Shown here piece by piece: positions 16,890 to 26,447 of a DNA stretch of 64,000 nucleotides (within the stretch, counting starts at the first letter, position 1; every line of letters starts with the position of its first letter). Source of the DNA: Aromatoleum aromaticum EbN1 (GTDB taxonomy: Bacteria > Pseudomonadota > Gammaproteobacteria > Burkholderiales > Rhodocyclaceae); assembly GCF_000025965.1 (NCBI RefSeq), contig NC_006513.1, forward strand, positions 4,023,400-4,087,399, read 5' to 3'. The position numbers were made by a program, and so were the translations under genes. The notes under the pieces are model-generated. The model was not told where the DNA came from, made no database searches, and saw only the letters and a program-made list of their open reading frames with translations.

Positions 16890-17119
16890 CGGTTCAGCGT
16901 CCCCTCGTTGACGAAGAATGCCGCACACCCCGCTCCCGCTTCGGCTCCCGCCTCCGTCGCGGGACACGCCGCTCGCATGCAGCCTCGAACAATAATCCGA
17001 ACGGCGGTGCTTGTCGCCCTGCTGTCCCGCTCGATGCGGCAGGCAACGCGGGGGCCAATCGAACAAATAGGCGCCGAACAAATGGGCGCCGAACACCGGA
17101 AGGCGCTGCGCCGATCGCG

Positions 17120-17125
17120 TATACT
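17120..17125 (+). promoter_or_regulatory. Possible -10 box of the hpnCDE operon
   Basis: TATACT, preceded by CG, is 14 nt upstream of the hpnC ATG. The space between has no Shine-Dalgarno, so a very short leader is likely. No clear -35 is visible. Confidence 0.35.
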
Positions 17126-17139
17126 CCCGGCGCCCCGCC

Positions 17140-17973
17140 ATGCCCGTCGATCACTACGAGAACTTTCCTGTCGCGTCGCTGCTGCTTCCGGCCCGTTTGC
17201 GCGAGCCGGTGGAAGCCATTTACGCGTTCGCGCGCAGCGCCGACGACATCGCCGACGAAGGCGACGCGCCGGCCGTCGCGCGCCTGGCGCGGTTGAACGA
17301 CTACCGCCTCGAACTCGACGCGATCGGGCGCGGCGCACCGCCTCGCGATGCCGGGCTCGCGCCGATGTTCGACCGCCTCGCCCGCAACATCCGCACCCAC
17401 GCGCTGCCGCTGCCGCTGTTCCGCGACCTCCTCGACGCGTTCAGCCAGGACGTCGGCAAGACGCGCTACGCCGACTTCGCCGAGTTGACCGATTATTGCC
17501 GCCGCTCGGCGAACCCGGTGGGGCGCCTGCTGCTGCATCTGTACGGCGCGGCAACGCCGGACAACCTGCGGCTGTCGGACAGGATCTGCACCAGCCTGCA
17601 GCTGATCAACTTCTGGCAGGACGTCGCGGTCGACCGGGCGAAGCGCCGCATCTACGTGCCGCAGGACGACCTCGCGCGCTTCGGCGTCGGCGAAGCGGAC
17701 ATCGACGCCGGCCGCTGCGACGAGCGCTGGCGCGCGCTGATGACGTTCGAGGTGCAGCGGGCGCGCGCGACGATGCTCGAAGGCGCGCCGCTCGCACGCC
17801 GCCTGCCGGGCCGCATCGGCTGGGAGCTGCGCCTGATGGTCGCCGGCGGCCTGCGCATCCTCGAACTGATCGAAGCTGCGGACTACGACGTGTTCCGCCG
17901 CCGCCCGATGCTCGGCCGCACCGACTGGCCGCGGCTCGCGTGGCGCGCCCTGCGATATGAAGGAATCGGATGA
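17140..17973 (+). CDS. hpnC: Hydroxysqualene synthase HpnC
   Basis: 277-residue trans-isoprenyl diphosphate synthase (squalene/phytoene synthase superfamily). In the bacterial three-enzyme route HpnC converts presqualene diphosphate to hydroxysqualene. The two Asp-rich motifs are RSADDIADE (about 33-41) and NFWQDVAVDRAKRRIYVP (about 155-172). First gene of hpnC-hpnD-hpnE; its stop overlaps the hpnD ATG by 4 bp. Assigned to HpnC rather than HpnD by order and by the MPVDHYENFPVASLLLP start. No squalene-hopene cyclase is in the window, so hopanoids are implied but not shown. Confidence 0.93.
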   Translation: MPVDHYENFPVASLLLPARLREPVEAIYAFARSADDIADEGDAPAVARLARLNDYRLELDAIGRGAPPRDAGLAPMFDRLARNIRTHALPLPLFRDLLDAFSQDVGKTRYADFAELTDYCRRSANPVGRLLLHLYGAATPDNLRLSDRICTSLQLINFWQDVAVDRAKRRIYVPQDDLARFGVGEADIDAGRCDERWRALMTFEVQRARATMLEGAPLARRLPGRIGWELRLMVAGGLRILELIEAADYDVFRRRPMLGRTDWPRLAWRALRYEGIG

Positions 17974-18803
17974 GCCCTCATGAGTACTGCCAGGACAAGG
18001 CTGCAAAAAGCGGCTCGAGCTTCTATTACAGCTTCCTGTTCCTGCCGCCGGAGCGGCGGCAGGCGATCATCGCGCTGTATGCGTTCTGCCGCGAGGTCGA
18101 CGACATCGTCGATGAATGCAACGACGTGCAGGTCGCGCAGAACAAGCTGGACTGGTGGCGCCAGGAAATCGCGCGGGTGTATGCCGGCGCCCCGAGCCAT
18201 CCGGTCGGCCTCGCGCTGAAGGACGTGCTTGCCCGCTTCAACCTGCCGCGCGAGCAGATGTTCGAAGTCATCGACGGCATGGAGATGGACCTGCGGCAGA
18301 CGCGCTACCTCGACTTCAAGGGGCTGCAGCTGTACTGCTACCGCGCCGCGAGCGTCGTCGGCCTGCTCGCGGCCGAGATCTTCGGCTACCGCGACCGCCA
18401 GACGCTGAAGTACGCGCACGACCTGGGCATCGCGCTGCAGCTCACGAACATCATCCGCGATGTCGGCGAGGACGCGCGGCGCGGGCGGATCTATCTGCCG
18501 ATCGAGGACCTGCAGCGCTTTGAGGTGCCGGCGAGCCAGATCCTCGAAGGACACGGCGGCGACAACTTTCGCGCGCTGATGCAGTTCCAGGCCGACCGGG
18601 CGCGGACGTTCTACGACCAGGCGTTTCAGCACCTGCCCGCGGTCGATCGCAAGGCTCAGCGCCCGGGCATCGTGATGGCGGCGATCTATCGCACGCTGCT
18701 CGACGAGATCGCGCGCGACGGCTTCCAGGTGCTCGACCGGCGCACGTCGCTGACACCGGTGAGAAAACTGTGGATTGCCGGGTCGACGTGGGTGCGGGCG
18801 TGA
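17970..18803 (+). CDS. hpnD: Presqualene diphosphate synthase HpnD
   Basis: 277 residues. It condenses two farnesyl diphosphates to presqualene diphosphate. The start MSPHEYCQDKAAKSGSSFYY is diagnostic for HpnD, with the Asp motifs CREVDDIVDE (about 42-51) and NIIRDVGEDARRGRIYLP (about 155-172). The ATG overlaps the hpnC stop (ATGA), indicating translational coupling. HpnC and HpnD equal length and fold reflect an old duplication. Confidence 0.95.
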   Translation: MSPHEYCQDKAAKSGSSFYYSFLFLPPERRQAIIALYAFCREVDDIVDECNDVQVAQNKLDWWRQEIARVYAGAPSHPVGLALKDVLARFNLPREQMFEVIDGMEMDLRQTRYLDFKGLQLYCYRAASVVGLLAAEIFGYRDRQTLKYAHDLGIALQLTNIIRDVGEDARRGRIYLPIEDLQRFEVPASQILEGHGGDNFRALMQFQADRARTFYDQAFQHLPAVDRKAQRPGIVMAAIYRTLLDEIARDGFQVLDRRTSLTPVRKLWIAGSTWVRA

Positions 18804-18837
18804 CGCGCGGCGCGGGCGAACCGGCGACGGCGGTGGC

Positions 18838-20156
18838 GTGACGCAGCAGCCCGTCGCGATCATCGGCGCCGGCTACGCGGGGCTCGCATGTGCGGTCGAG
18901 CTCGCGCGGCGGCACGTGCCGGTGACGGTGTTCGAGCGCTCGCACACGCTGGGCGGGCGCGCGCGGGTCGTCGCGAAGGACGGCTGGCGCGTCGATAACG
19001 GCCAGCACATCCTGATCGGCGCCTACACCGAACTCACCCGCCTGCTGCGCCTCACGGGCGGCTCGCCGAAACTGCTCGAACACCTGCCGCTGACGCTGCA
19101 CACTCCCGGCCACATGCACCTGCAGGCGGCCCGGCTGCCGGCGCCGCTGCATCTGGCGATCGGGCTGCTCCGCGCGACCGGCCTGGGCTGGGCGGACCGG
19201 CTCGCGATGCTGCGGCTGATGCGCTTCCTCAAAAAACAGCGTTTCCGCGTCGAAGCGCAGCTGACTGTCGCAGAGCTGCTGCGCGACACGCGCCAGTCCG
19301 AGCGGCTGTCGCGCCTGGTGTGGGAGCCGCTGTGCGTCGCGGCACTGAACACGCCGGTCGCCGAAGCGTCGGCGCAGGTCTTCGCGAGCGTCCTGCGCGA
19401 CAGCCTCGCGGCGGGCGCTTCGGCGAGCGAGCTGCTGATCCCGCGCGTCGACCTGTCCGAACTCTTCCCGGTGCCGGCGGCGCGCTATCTGGCCGTGCGG
19501 CGCGGCAAGCTGCGCACCGGCACCGCGGTCGAGGCGATCCGCCCCGTCGCCGGCGGATTCCGTCTCGAAGGCGATCCGGCCGACCAGCGCTACGCGCACG
19601 TCGTCGTCGCCGCCGCGCCGCATCACGCCGGCGCGTTGCTCGCCCCGCTCGACGGCTGCGCCCGGCTCGCGGCGAAGATCGACGCGCTGTCGAGCGAACC
19701 GATTACGACCGTGTACCTCGCGCTCGGCGCGCCGCTGCGGCTCGCGCACGCGATGATCGGCCTCGTCGACGGCCCCGCGCAGTGGGCGTTCGACCGCGGC
19801 CGGCTCGGCGGCCCGGCGGGCCTCATTGCCTGTGTGATCAGCACGCACGGCACACACGAGGCGCTGTCGCGCGAAGCGCTCACACTCGCGGTGCACGCGC
19901 AGCTCGAACGCCAGCTCGGACGCCGCCTGCCCGCGGCGGAATGGTCGCAGGTCATCACCGAGAAGCGCGCGACTTTCGCGTGCCGCCCGGGCCTCGCCCG
20001 CCCCGGCCCGCAGACGCCGCTCCCCGGGCTGTGGCTTGCCGGCGACTATCTCGACCCGGACTATCCGGCTACGCTCGAATCCGCGGTGCGCTCGGGCGTC
20101 GCGACCGCGGCGCGCGTGCTGCAGGCGCTCGAGCCGACAGCCCCCGAGGCGAACCG

Positions 20157-20160
<4 letters not shown>
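18838..20160 (+). CDS. hpnE: Hydroxysqualene dehydroxylase HpnE
   Basis: About 440-residue FAD-dependent amine-oxidase-fold enzyme that reduces hydroxysqualene to squalene. Dinucleotide-binding motif VAIIGAGYAGLACAVELARR is at the N-terminus, with LGGRARVV following and the C-terminal FAD motif LPGLWLAGDYLDPDYPATLE. I chose GTG 18838 (VTQQPVAIIGAG) because it places the GxGxxG fold at the usual distance; an ATG at 18775 lies inside hpnD. Its TAG stop shares the palindrome CTAG (20157-20160) with the convergent ybbA stop. Confidence 0.9.
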
Positions 20161-20865
<705 letters not shown>

Positions 20866-20882
<17 letters not shown>

Positions 20883-21477
20883 CGTGATCTTCTTCTTCGC
20901 AATAATGGTTTCAGGCGCCGGGCAGGCGGCGACGATACTGGTGTGGGGCGACAGCCTCTCGGCCGGCTACGGCCTGCGTGCGAAGCAGGACTGGCCCACC
21001 CTGCTCCAGACGCGCCTCGAACGCGAAGGGTTCCGCCACACAGTGATCAACGGCAGCGTCAGCGGCGAGACGTCCTCGGGCGGGCGCTCGCGCCTGCCGG
21101 CGGCGCTCGACCGCCACGAACCGGACCTGCTGATCCTCGAACTCGGCGCCAACGACGGCCTGCGCGGCCTGCCGCCGCGGCTGCTCGCGGAGAACCTCGC
21201 CGCGATGATCGAGGCCGCGCGCAGCCGTGGCACCCGCGTGCTGCTGATCGGCATGCAGATGCCGCCGAATTACGGCCCCCCTTACAGGCAGCGCTTCGAG
21301 CAGACTTTCGCCGACGTCGCACGCGAGCACAAGGTGCCGCTGGTGCCGTTCCTGCTCGACGGCTTCGCCGAGCGTCACGAGATGTTCCAGTCCGACGGCA
21401 TCCACCCGACGGCCGAAGCGCAGGAACTCATCGTCGACACCGTCTGGAAGCAGCTCGCGCCGATGCTGAAGGGATAG
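20866..21477 (+). CDS. tesA: TesA-type SGNH lysophospholipase/acyl-CoA thioesterase I
   Basis: 203-residue periplasmic esterase. A signal peptide (MLLRSIVIFFFAIMVSGAGQA) is followed by the SGNH blocks: GDS with nucleophile Ser30 in VWGDSLSAGYG, block II Gly in INGSVSGETS, block III Asn in LGANDGLRG, and block V DGIHPTAEAQ with the catalytic Asp and His. ATG 20866 follows GGAG at 11 nt. It hydrolyses thioesters and esters of medium/long acyl chains in E. coli. An upstream in-frame ATG at 20488 lies inside ybbA and is rejected. Confidence 0.93.
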
Positions 21478-21507
21478 CCGGGGCGCGCGCAGCCTGCGTC
21501 GCCGTCG

Positions 21508-22548
21508 TCAAACGATCCGCAGCAGCGGTTCGCCCACCTCCATCCGGCCGATGACGCGGCCGTCGCTGCCCTGCTCCGCGCGGATCGCCGCGAGCACTTC
21601 GTCCACGGCGTCGGGCGCGCACGCGATCAGCAGCCCGCCGCTCGTCTGCGGATCGGTGACGAGCTTGCGCTGCCACTCCGGCGCTTCGGGCGCGAAGCGG
21701 ATCGATTCGCCGTAGCTCGCCCAGTTGCGCGTCGAGGCGCCCGTCGCGATGCCGTCGCGCACGAGGCGCAGCGCCGCGTCGATCGTCGGCACTTCGCCGA
21801 ACGACACGCTCGCCGTGAGGTTCGAGCCGCGGCAGATTTCGAGCAGGTGCCCGGCCAGGCCGAAACCGGTGACATCGGTCACCGCATGCACGCCCGCCAT
21901 GCCGGCCAGGTGCATCCCGACCCGGTTCAGGAGCGTCGTCCAGTGCAGCATTGCGGCATAGTCGGCCTTTTCGAGCAGGCCTTTCTTGAGCCCGGCCGAC
22001 AGGATGCCGATGCCGAGCGGCTTGGTCAGGATCAGCACGTCGCCGGCCTTCGCGCCGGCGTTGGTCTTGACCTGGGCGGGGTCGACGACGCCCAGGCCGA
22101 CGAGCCCGTAGATCGGTTCGAGGACGTCGATCGAATGCCCGCCGGCGATCGGGATGCCGGCGTCGCGGCACACCGACGCGCCGCCTTCGAGGATGCGGCC
22201 GATGACTTCGGGCGGCAGCTTGTCGATCGGCATGCCGACGATCGCGAGCGCCATGATCGGGCGCCCGCCCATCGCGTAGACGTCGGACAGCGCGTTGGTC
22301 GCGGCGATGCGGCCGAAATCATACGGGTCGTCGACGATCGGCGTGAAGAAGTCGGTCGTCGCGACGATCGCCTGGCGGTCGTTGAGGCGATACACCGCGG
22401 CGTCGTCGGCGGTCTCGGTGCCGACCAGCAGATCCGGCGGGACCAGGCCCGCCGGGGCGTGCGCGAGCAGCTTCGACAGCACGGCGGGAGCGATTTTGCA
22501 GCCGCATCCGCCGCCGTGGGAGAATTGCGTGAGTTTGATCTGATCCAT
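21508..22548 (-). CDS. selD: Selenide, water dikinase SelD
   Basis: 346 residues. It makes selenophosphate from selenide and ATP for selenocysteine and 2-selenouridine synthesis. The glycine-rich N-terminal segment FSHGGGCGCKIAP carries Cys15 and Cys17 and Lys18, the position of the catalytic Cys/Sec; here it is Cys, so no Sec recoding is needed. Further family blocks: ETADDAAVYR, TDVTGFGLAGHLLE, TDPQTSGGLL. ATG 22548 (MDQIKLTQFSH) is the family start; an upstream ATG at 22752 would overlap selU. It is divergent from selU, its functional partner. Confidence 0.95.
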   Translation of the reverse strand: MDQIKLTQFSHGGGCGCKIAPAVLSKLLAHAPAGLVPPDLLVGTETADDAAVYRLNDRQAIVATTDFFTPIVDDPYDFGRIAATNALSDVYAMGGRPIMALAIVGMPIDKLPPEVIGRILEGGASVCRDAGIPIAGGHSIDVLEPIYGLVGLGVVDPAQVKTNAGAKAGDVLILTKPLGIGILSAGLKKGLLEKADYAAMLHWTTLLNRVGMHLAGMAGVHAVTDVTGFGLAGHLLEICRGSNLTASVSFGEVPTIDAALRLVRDGIATGASTRNWASYGESIRFAPEAPEWQRKLVTDPQTSGGLLIACAPDAVDEVLAAIRAEQGSDGRVIGRMEVGEPLLRIV

Positions 22549-22603
22549 GGATTCCAGGGGGAGAAACGGTTGCCCGGCGCAGGCCGGAGCACCGCGACAA
22601 CGC

Positions 22604-23698
22604 ATGAAAAAAGGCATCGCGACCGTAGCACAGCTGTCCGCCTTTGACGAGGTCATCGACGCCCGCAGCCCGGCCGAATTCGACGAAGACCGCATTCCCG
22701 GCGCGATCAGCTGCCCGGTGCTCGACAACGCCCAGCGTGTCGTCGTCGGCACGATCTACAAGCAACAGTCCGCGTTCGAGGCGCGGCGCATCGGCGCGGC
22801 GATGGTCGCCGAGAACATCGCGCATCACCTGAAAACCCGCTTCCACGATAAACCGAAGAACTGGCGGCCGCTGGTGTATTGCTGGCGCGGCGGCCAGCGC
22901 AGCGGCGCGTTCGTCACCTGGCTGCGGCTGATCGGCTGGGATGCGTGCCAGCTCGAAGGCGGCTACAAGACGTGGCGCCGGATGGTGGTCGCGGAACTCG
23001 AAGAACTCCCGGCGCGCTTCGACCTGCGCGTCGTGTGCGGGGCCACGGGCAGCGCCAAGACGCGCGTCCTCGACGCGCTGGCAAAGCTCGGCGCGCAGGT
23101 GCTCGATCTCGAGCATCTCGCCGCGCACAAGGGCTCCGTGCTCGGCGCGCTGCCGGACCGTCCGCAGCCGACGCAGAAATCGTTCGAAACCGAACTGTTC
23201 CGCACCCTGCACGCGCTCGACCCGGCGCGGCCGGTGTTCGTCGAGGCCGAAAGCCGCAAGATCGGCCGCATCCAGGTGCCCGAGGCGCTGATCCGGCAGA
23301 TGCGCGCGAGCCCTTGCGTCGCGATCGAAGCCAGCCGCGAAGCGCGCCTCGAGTTCCTCGTGCGCGACTACGCGTACCTCGGCGACGACATCGCCGACCT
23401 GCAGAAGAAAATCGACTTCCTCAAGGGCCTGCAGAGCAACGAGACGCTGGAACGCTGGAAGACCCTTGCCGCGGCGCACGACCTGCCGACGCTTTTCGCC
23501 GAGTTCATCGAGCTGCACTACGATCCGCTCTACCACCGCTCGCAGAACAGGAATTTCACCCGCTTTCCGAGCGCGCCGATCTTCACGAGCGACGACCTGT
23601 CGCCGGCCGGGATCGAGGCGCTGGCACGGCGCATACTCGCTGCCGCCGCGGCGCAGCCCGAAGCGCTTACTCGGGTGGCCGATCCGGCAACACCGTGA
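22604..23698 (+). CDS. selU: tRNA 2-selenouridine synthase SelU (MnmH)
   Basis: 364 residues. It replaces sulfur by selenium at wobble 2-thiouridine of tRNA-Lys/Glu/Gln, using selenophosphate from SelD. An N-terminal rhodanese domain has the active Cys93 in LVYCWRGGQRSG, and a P-loop domain follows with GATGSAKT at 146-153. ATG 22604 (MKKGIATVAQ) is preferred over 22547, which shares the selD start region. Its 3' end overlaps the convergent methyltransferase gene by 32 bp. Confidence 0.94.
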   Translation: MKKGIATVAQLSAFDEVIDARSPAEFDEDRIPGAISCPVLDNAQRVVVGTIYKQQSAFEARRIGAAMVAENIAHHLKTRFHDKPKNWRPLVYCWRGGQRSGAFVTWLRLIGWDACQLEGGYKTWRRMVVAELEELPARFDLRVVCGATGSAKTRVLDALAKLGAQVLDLEHLAAHKGSVLGALPDRPQPTQKSFETELFRTLHALDPARPVFVEAESRKIGRIQVPEALIRQMRASPCVAIEASREARLEFLVRDYAYLGDDIADLQKKIDFLKGLQSNETLERWKTLAAAHDLPTLFAEFIELHYDPLYHRSQNRNFTRFPSAPIFTSDDLSPAGIEALARRILAAAAAQPEALTRVADPATP

Positions 23699-24233
23699 GG
23701 CCCTGCCCCTTGACGGCGCACACGCGCTGCACGACCGCCGGCCGCGGCCGGGCGACTTCGCCCTGCTCGAAGGCGACGATCGTGTAATCGCCGGCGAGGC
23801 GTTCGAGCAGTTCGCCGGGGCGCAGCAGAAATTCGGGGTTGGCGGGCCTGCCGAAGCGCTCGTTGCCGAGCATGAAGGTTTCGTAAATCAGCACGCCGTC
23901 CGCGGCGAGGCAGTCGAGCAGCAGTCCGAGACGCGGCCGGTAGAGATAATTGGTCACGACGATCGCGTCGAAGCACGCCGTCCCGTAAGGCCAGTCCCCG
24001 TTTTCGAGGTCCGCCTGGGCGACGCTGACGCGCGGCTCGCCGGCGAACGTCGCCAGCGCCGCCACGTCCCGGTCCACCGCCTCGACTTCCCATCCATGGC
24101 GGGCCAGCCAGCGCGCATGCCGGCCATGGCCGCACGCGAAATCGAGCACGCGGCCGCCGACGGGGATCAGTGGCGCAAAGCGCGCGACCCACGCCGAAGG
24201 ATCGGCAACGGCTGAATCAGGGAAGGTTGTCAT
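23667..24233 (-). CDS. Class I SAM-dependent methyltransferase
   Basis: 188 residues. SAM-binding motif I VLDFACGHGRHARWLA (about 29-44), acidic end of strand 2 (VEAVDRDVAAL), motif II QADLENGDWPYGTACFDAIVVTNYLYRP, then DGVLIYETFMLGNERFG. The overall pattern resembles TehB/UbiE-like small methyltransferases; the substrate cannot be read. Convergent with selU (32-bp overlap of 3' ends), divergent from the sensor kinase. Confidence 0.85.
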   Translation of the reverse strand: MTTFPDSAVADPSAWVARFAPLIPVGGRVLDFACGHGRHARWLARHGWEVEAVDRDVAALATFAGEPRVSVAQADLENGDWPYGTACFDAIVVTNYLYRPRLGLLLDCLAADGVLIYETFMLGNERFGRPANPEFLLRPGELLERLAGDYTIVAFEQGEVARPRPAVVQRVCAVKGQGLTVLPDRPPE

Positions 24234-24376
24234 CGGTTTCCTTTGTGTCGTTTTCCGGTGCGGGCGGCATGGATTCTAGCCGGCCCCCCGAGGCATGACG
24301 AGGCCTCTTCGGCGACGACGCCGGTAGCGCGTTCACAACCCGTTTCGGGCAGTCGACTCGGCCGCCCGTCCGGCTT

Positions 24377-26212
24377 ATGCGTAACAATTCAGAGCAATGG
24401 CACGCCGAGTCCCCGCCCCGGCAGGTAAGATCCCCTGAAAAGCGCGGGCCACCCGTGGTTCCGACCCCGACTCACTCCGACGAAAACGCTGTGAAAACGT
24501 CTCATGAGTCTTTTCAGGCGTGGGCGCATCGACTTGCCGGTGCGGCACTCGCGGCGGCGCTGATGACTTCCTCCCCACTGCTGGCCCACCCGCCACTGTT
24601 CGCCTCCGCGTTGCCGCTGGTCGCGCCGCTCGCAGGCCTGCTCCTGGTTCTCGTCGCGCTGTTCGCCTGGCATGTTTTCCGGCGCCGGCCGGCGGCCCGC
24701 GAGGCGCCCGGCGTCGCCGGCTTCGATTCCGCCGAACTCGTCGAACTGCTCGACCTGTCGTCGGACTGGCAATGGAAGACCGATGCGCAGCACCGCTATG
24801 TTCACATCACCGCGGGCCTGCAGGAGCACTCGCGGATCGACCCGCTCGAATTCCTCGGCCGCACGCCTTGGGAACTCGACTCCGGGGAGGCCCTCGCGCA
24901 CAGGGACGCATGCCAGGCGAGCCTTGCGCAGCAGGCACCGCTGAACCTGACGCTGTGCCGCCACGACAATACCGGGAGGCGCCGCTATCTCGAACTGGTC
25001 GGTCGCCCCCTCTACCGCGACGGAAACTTCGCCGGCTACCACGGCATCGGGCGGGACATCACGCAGCGGGTCGAGTCCGACCAGTCGCTGCGCGAGAACC
25101 AGGTGCGCTATCGCGAGCTGATCGAGTCGGTCAACGAGATCCTCTTCCGCACCGATGAAAAGGGCCGGCTGACGTTCCTGAACCGTGGCTGGGAAACGAT
25201 CACCGGCTACACCCTGGAGGAGAGCCTCGACAGCGCGCTGATCGATCACTTCCACCCCGACGACCGCGCCGCGGCGGAGCACCAGATATCGCTGATCCAC
25301 CGGCTGGAACTCCCGGCCTGGACCGCCCAATTGCGGTTGCTGACGCGAAACGGCGAGATACGCTGGGTCGAGGCGACTGCGCATCGCGTGGACCGCGGCG
25401 ACGAAGACGACACGGCGCCGCGCGGCCTGGCGGGAACGCTGTTCGACATTTCGGCGCGCAAGATCGCGGAGATGACGCTGCGCAACATCAACCGGGAACT
25501 CGAAGCCCGGGTGCGCGCCCGCACTGTCGAGCTGGAAGCGGCGAACCGCGAGCTCAAGGCGTTTTCGTATTCGGTGTCGCACGACCTGCGCGCGCCGCTG
25601 CGCGCGATCGACGGGTTCGCCCGCATCCTCGAGGAAGAACTCGGCGAGCGCATCGATCCTGACGCACGGGAACACATCGTGCGCATCCGCAAGGCCGGCA
25701 TGCGCATGTCGCACCTCATCGACGACCTGATCAAGCTCGCCCAACTGGCGCGCCACTCGCTGCAGAAGGAAACCTTCGATCTGTCGGAACTCGCGATCCA
25801 GGTCATCGACGAACTGCGCCGGAGCGAGCCGGAGCGATGCGTCGAAGTGGAAATAACGCGGGACCTGATCGTGACTGCCGACCGCGGACTGATGCAGCGC
25901 GCGCTCCAGAACCTGCTCGGCAACGCGTGGAAATTTTCTTCGCGCAACCCGGTCGCCCACATCTCGCTGACCGCCAGGCGGGATCTGGACCAGCGCGTGT
26001 TCTGCATCACGGACGACGGCGCCGGCTTCGACATGACGCTCGCCGGCAACCTGTTCCGCGCCTTTCATCGCCTGCACCGCAGCACCGATTTTCCGGGCTC
26101 CGGGATAGGCCTCGCGACGACCTGCCGCATCATCGAGCGCCACGGCGGGCATATCTGGGCGAAATCGAAACCTGACGAGGGCGCGAGCTTCTATTTCACG
26201 CTCGGCGGCTGA
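24377..26212 (+). CDS. PAS sensor histidine kinase (membrane-bound, no receiver)
   Basis: About 611 residues, or about 573 if the GTG at 24491 (VKTSHESFQAW) is the true start. Two transmembrane helices (about 52-70 and 76-100), PAS domain 1 (about 118-235, ending GIGRDITQRVE), PAS domain 2 with PAC (about 242-365), a coiled linker, then HisKA with the phospho-acceptor His402 in SYSVSHDLRAPLRAID. The HATPase has an N-box (QNLLGNAWKFSS), DDGAGFDM and a G-box (GSGIGLATTCRIIERHGG). The HisKA resembles phytochrome-like kinases that act on stand-alone regulators. No response regulator is adjacent, so it is an orphan here. Confidence 0.88.
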   Translation: MRNNSEQWHAESPPRQVRSPEKRGPPVVPTPTHSDENAVKTSHESFQAWAHRLAGAALAAALMTSSPLLAHPPLFASALPLVAPLAGLLLVLVALFAWHVFRRRPAAREAPGVAGFDSAELVELLDLSSDWQWKTDAQHRYVHITAGLQEHSRIDPLEFLGRTPWELDSGEALAHRDACQASLAQQAPLNLTLCRHDNTGRRRYLELVGRPLYRDGNFAGYHGIGRDITQRVESDQSLRENQVRYRELIESVNEILFRTDEKGRLTFLNRGWETITGYTLEESLDSALIDHFHPDDRAAAEHQISLIHRLELPAWTAQLRLLTRNGEIRWVEATAHRVDRGDEDDTAPRGLAGTLFDISARKIAEMTLRNINRELEARVRARTVELEAANRELKAFSYSVSHDLRAPLRAIDGFARILEEELGERIDPDAREHIVRIRKAGMRMSHLIDDLIKLAQLARHSLQKETFDLSELAIQVIDELRRSEPERCVEVEITRDLIVTADRGLMQRALQNLLGNAWKFSSRNPVAHISLTARRDLDQRVFCITDDGAGFDMTLAGNLFRAFHRLHRSTDFPGSGIGLATTCRIIERHGGHIWAKSKPDEGASFYFTLGG

Positions 26213-26447
26213 ACGCCCGCGCCGTCCGATGGACCACCCGGATTGCGGAAAATCCCGATCGGAATGCCTTGCCACTTATGTCACAATGGTTCATGGTGCA
26301 CTGCAGTAAGCTTGCACTCGGCTCAGATTCGACCAGACTGTAACGACTGCAATTCCGGTACTCACCGAAGCGTGGCCAACGAAGGTTTCCATGGCTTCGC
26401 GACCCATGGCCAGCGGTTACGGACCCTGTATATTCAGGCGATAAAAA

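Noticed and set aside
21508-22548. Selenocysteine-containing SelD
   Set aside because: The catalytic position is encoded by Cys codons (C15/C17); there is no in-frame TGA, so no Sec insertion is needed.
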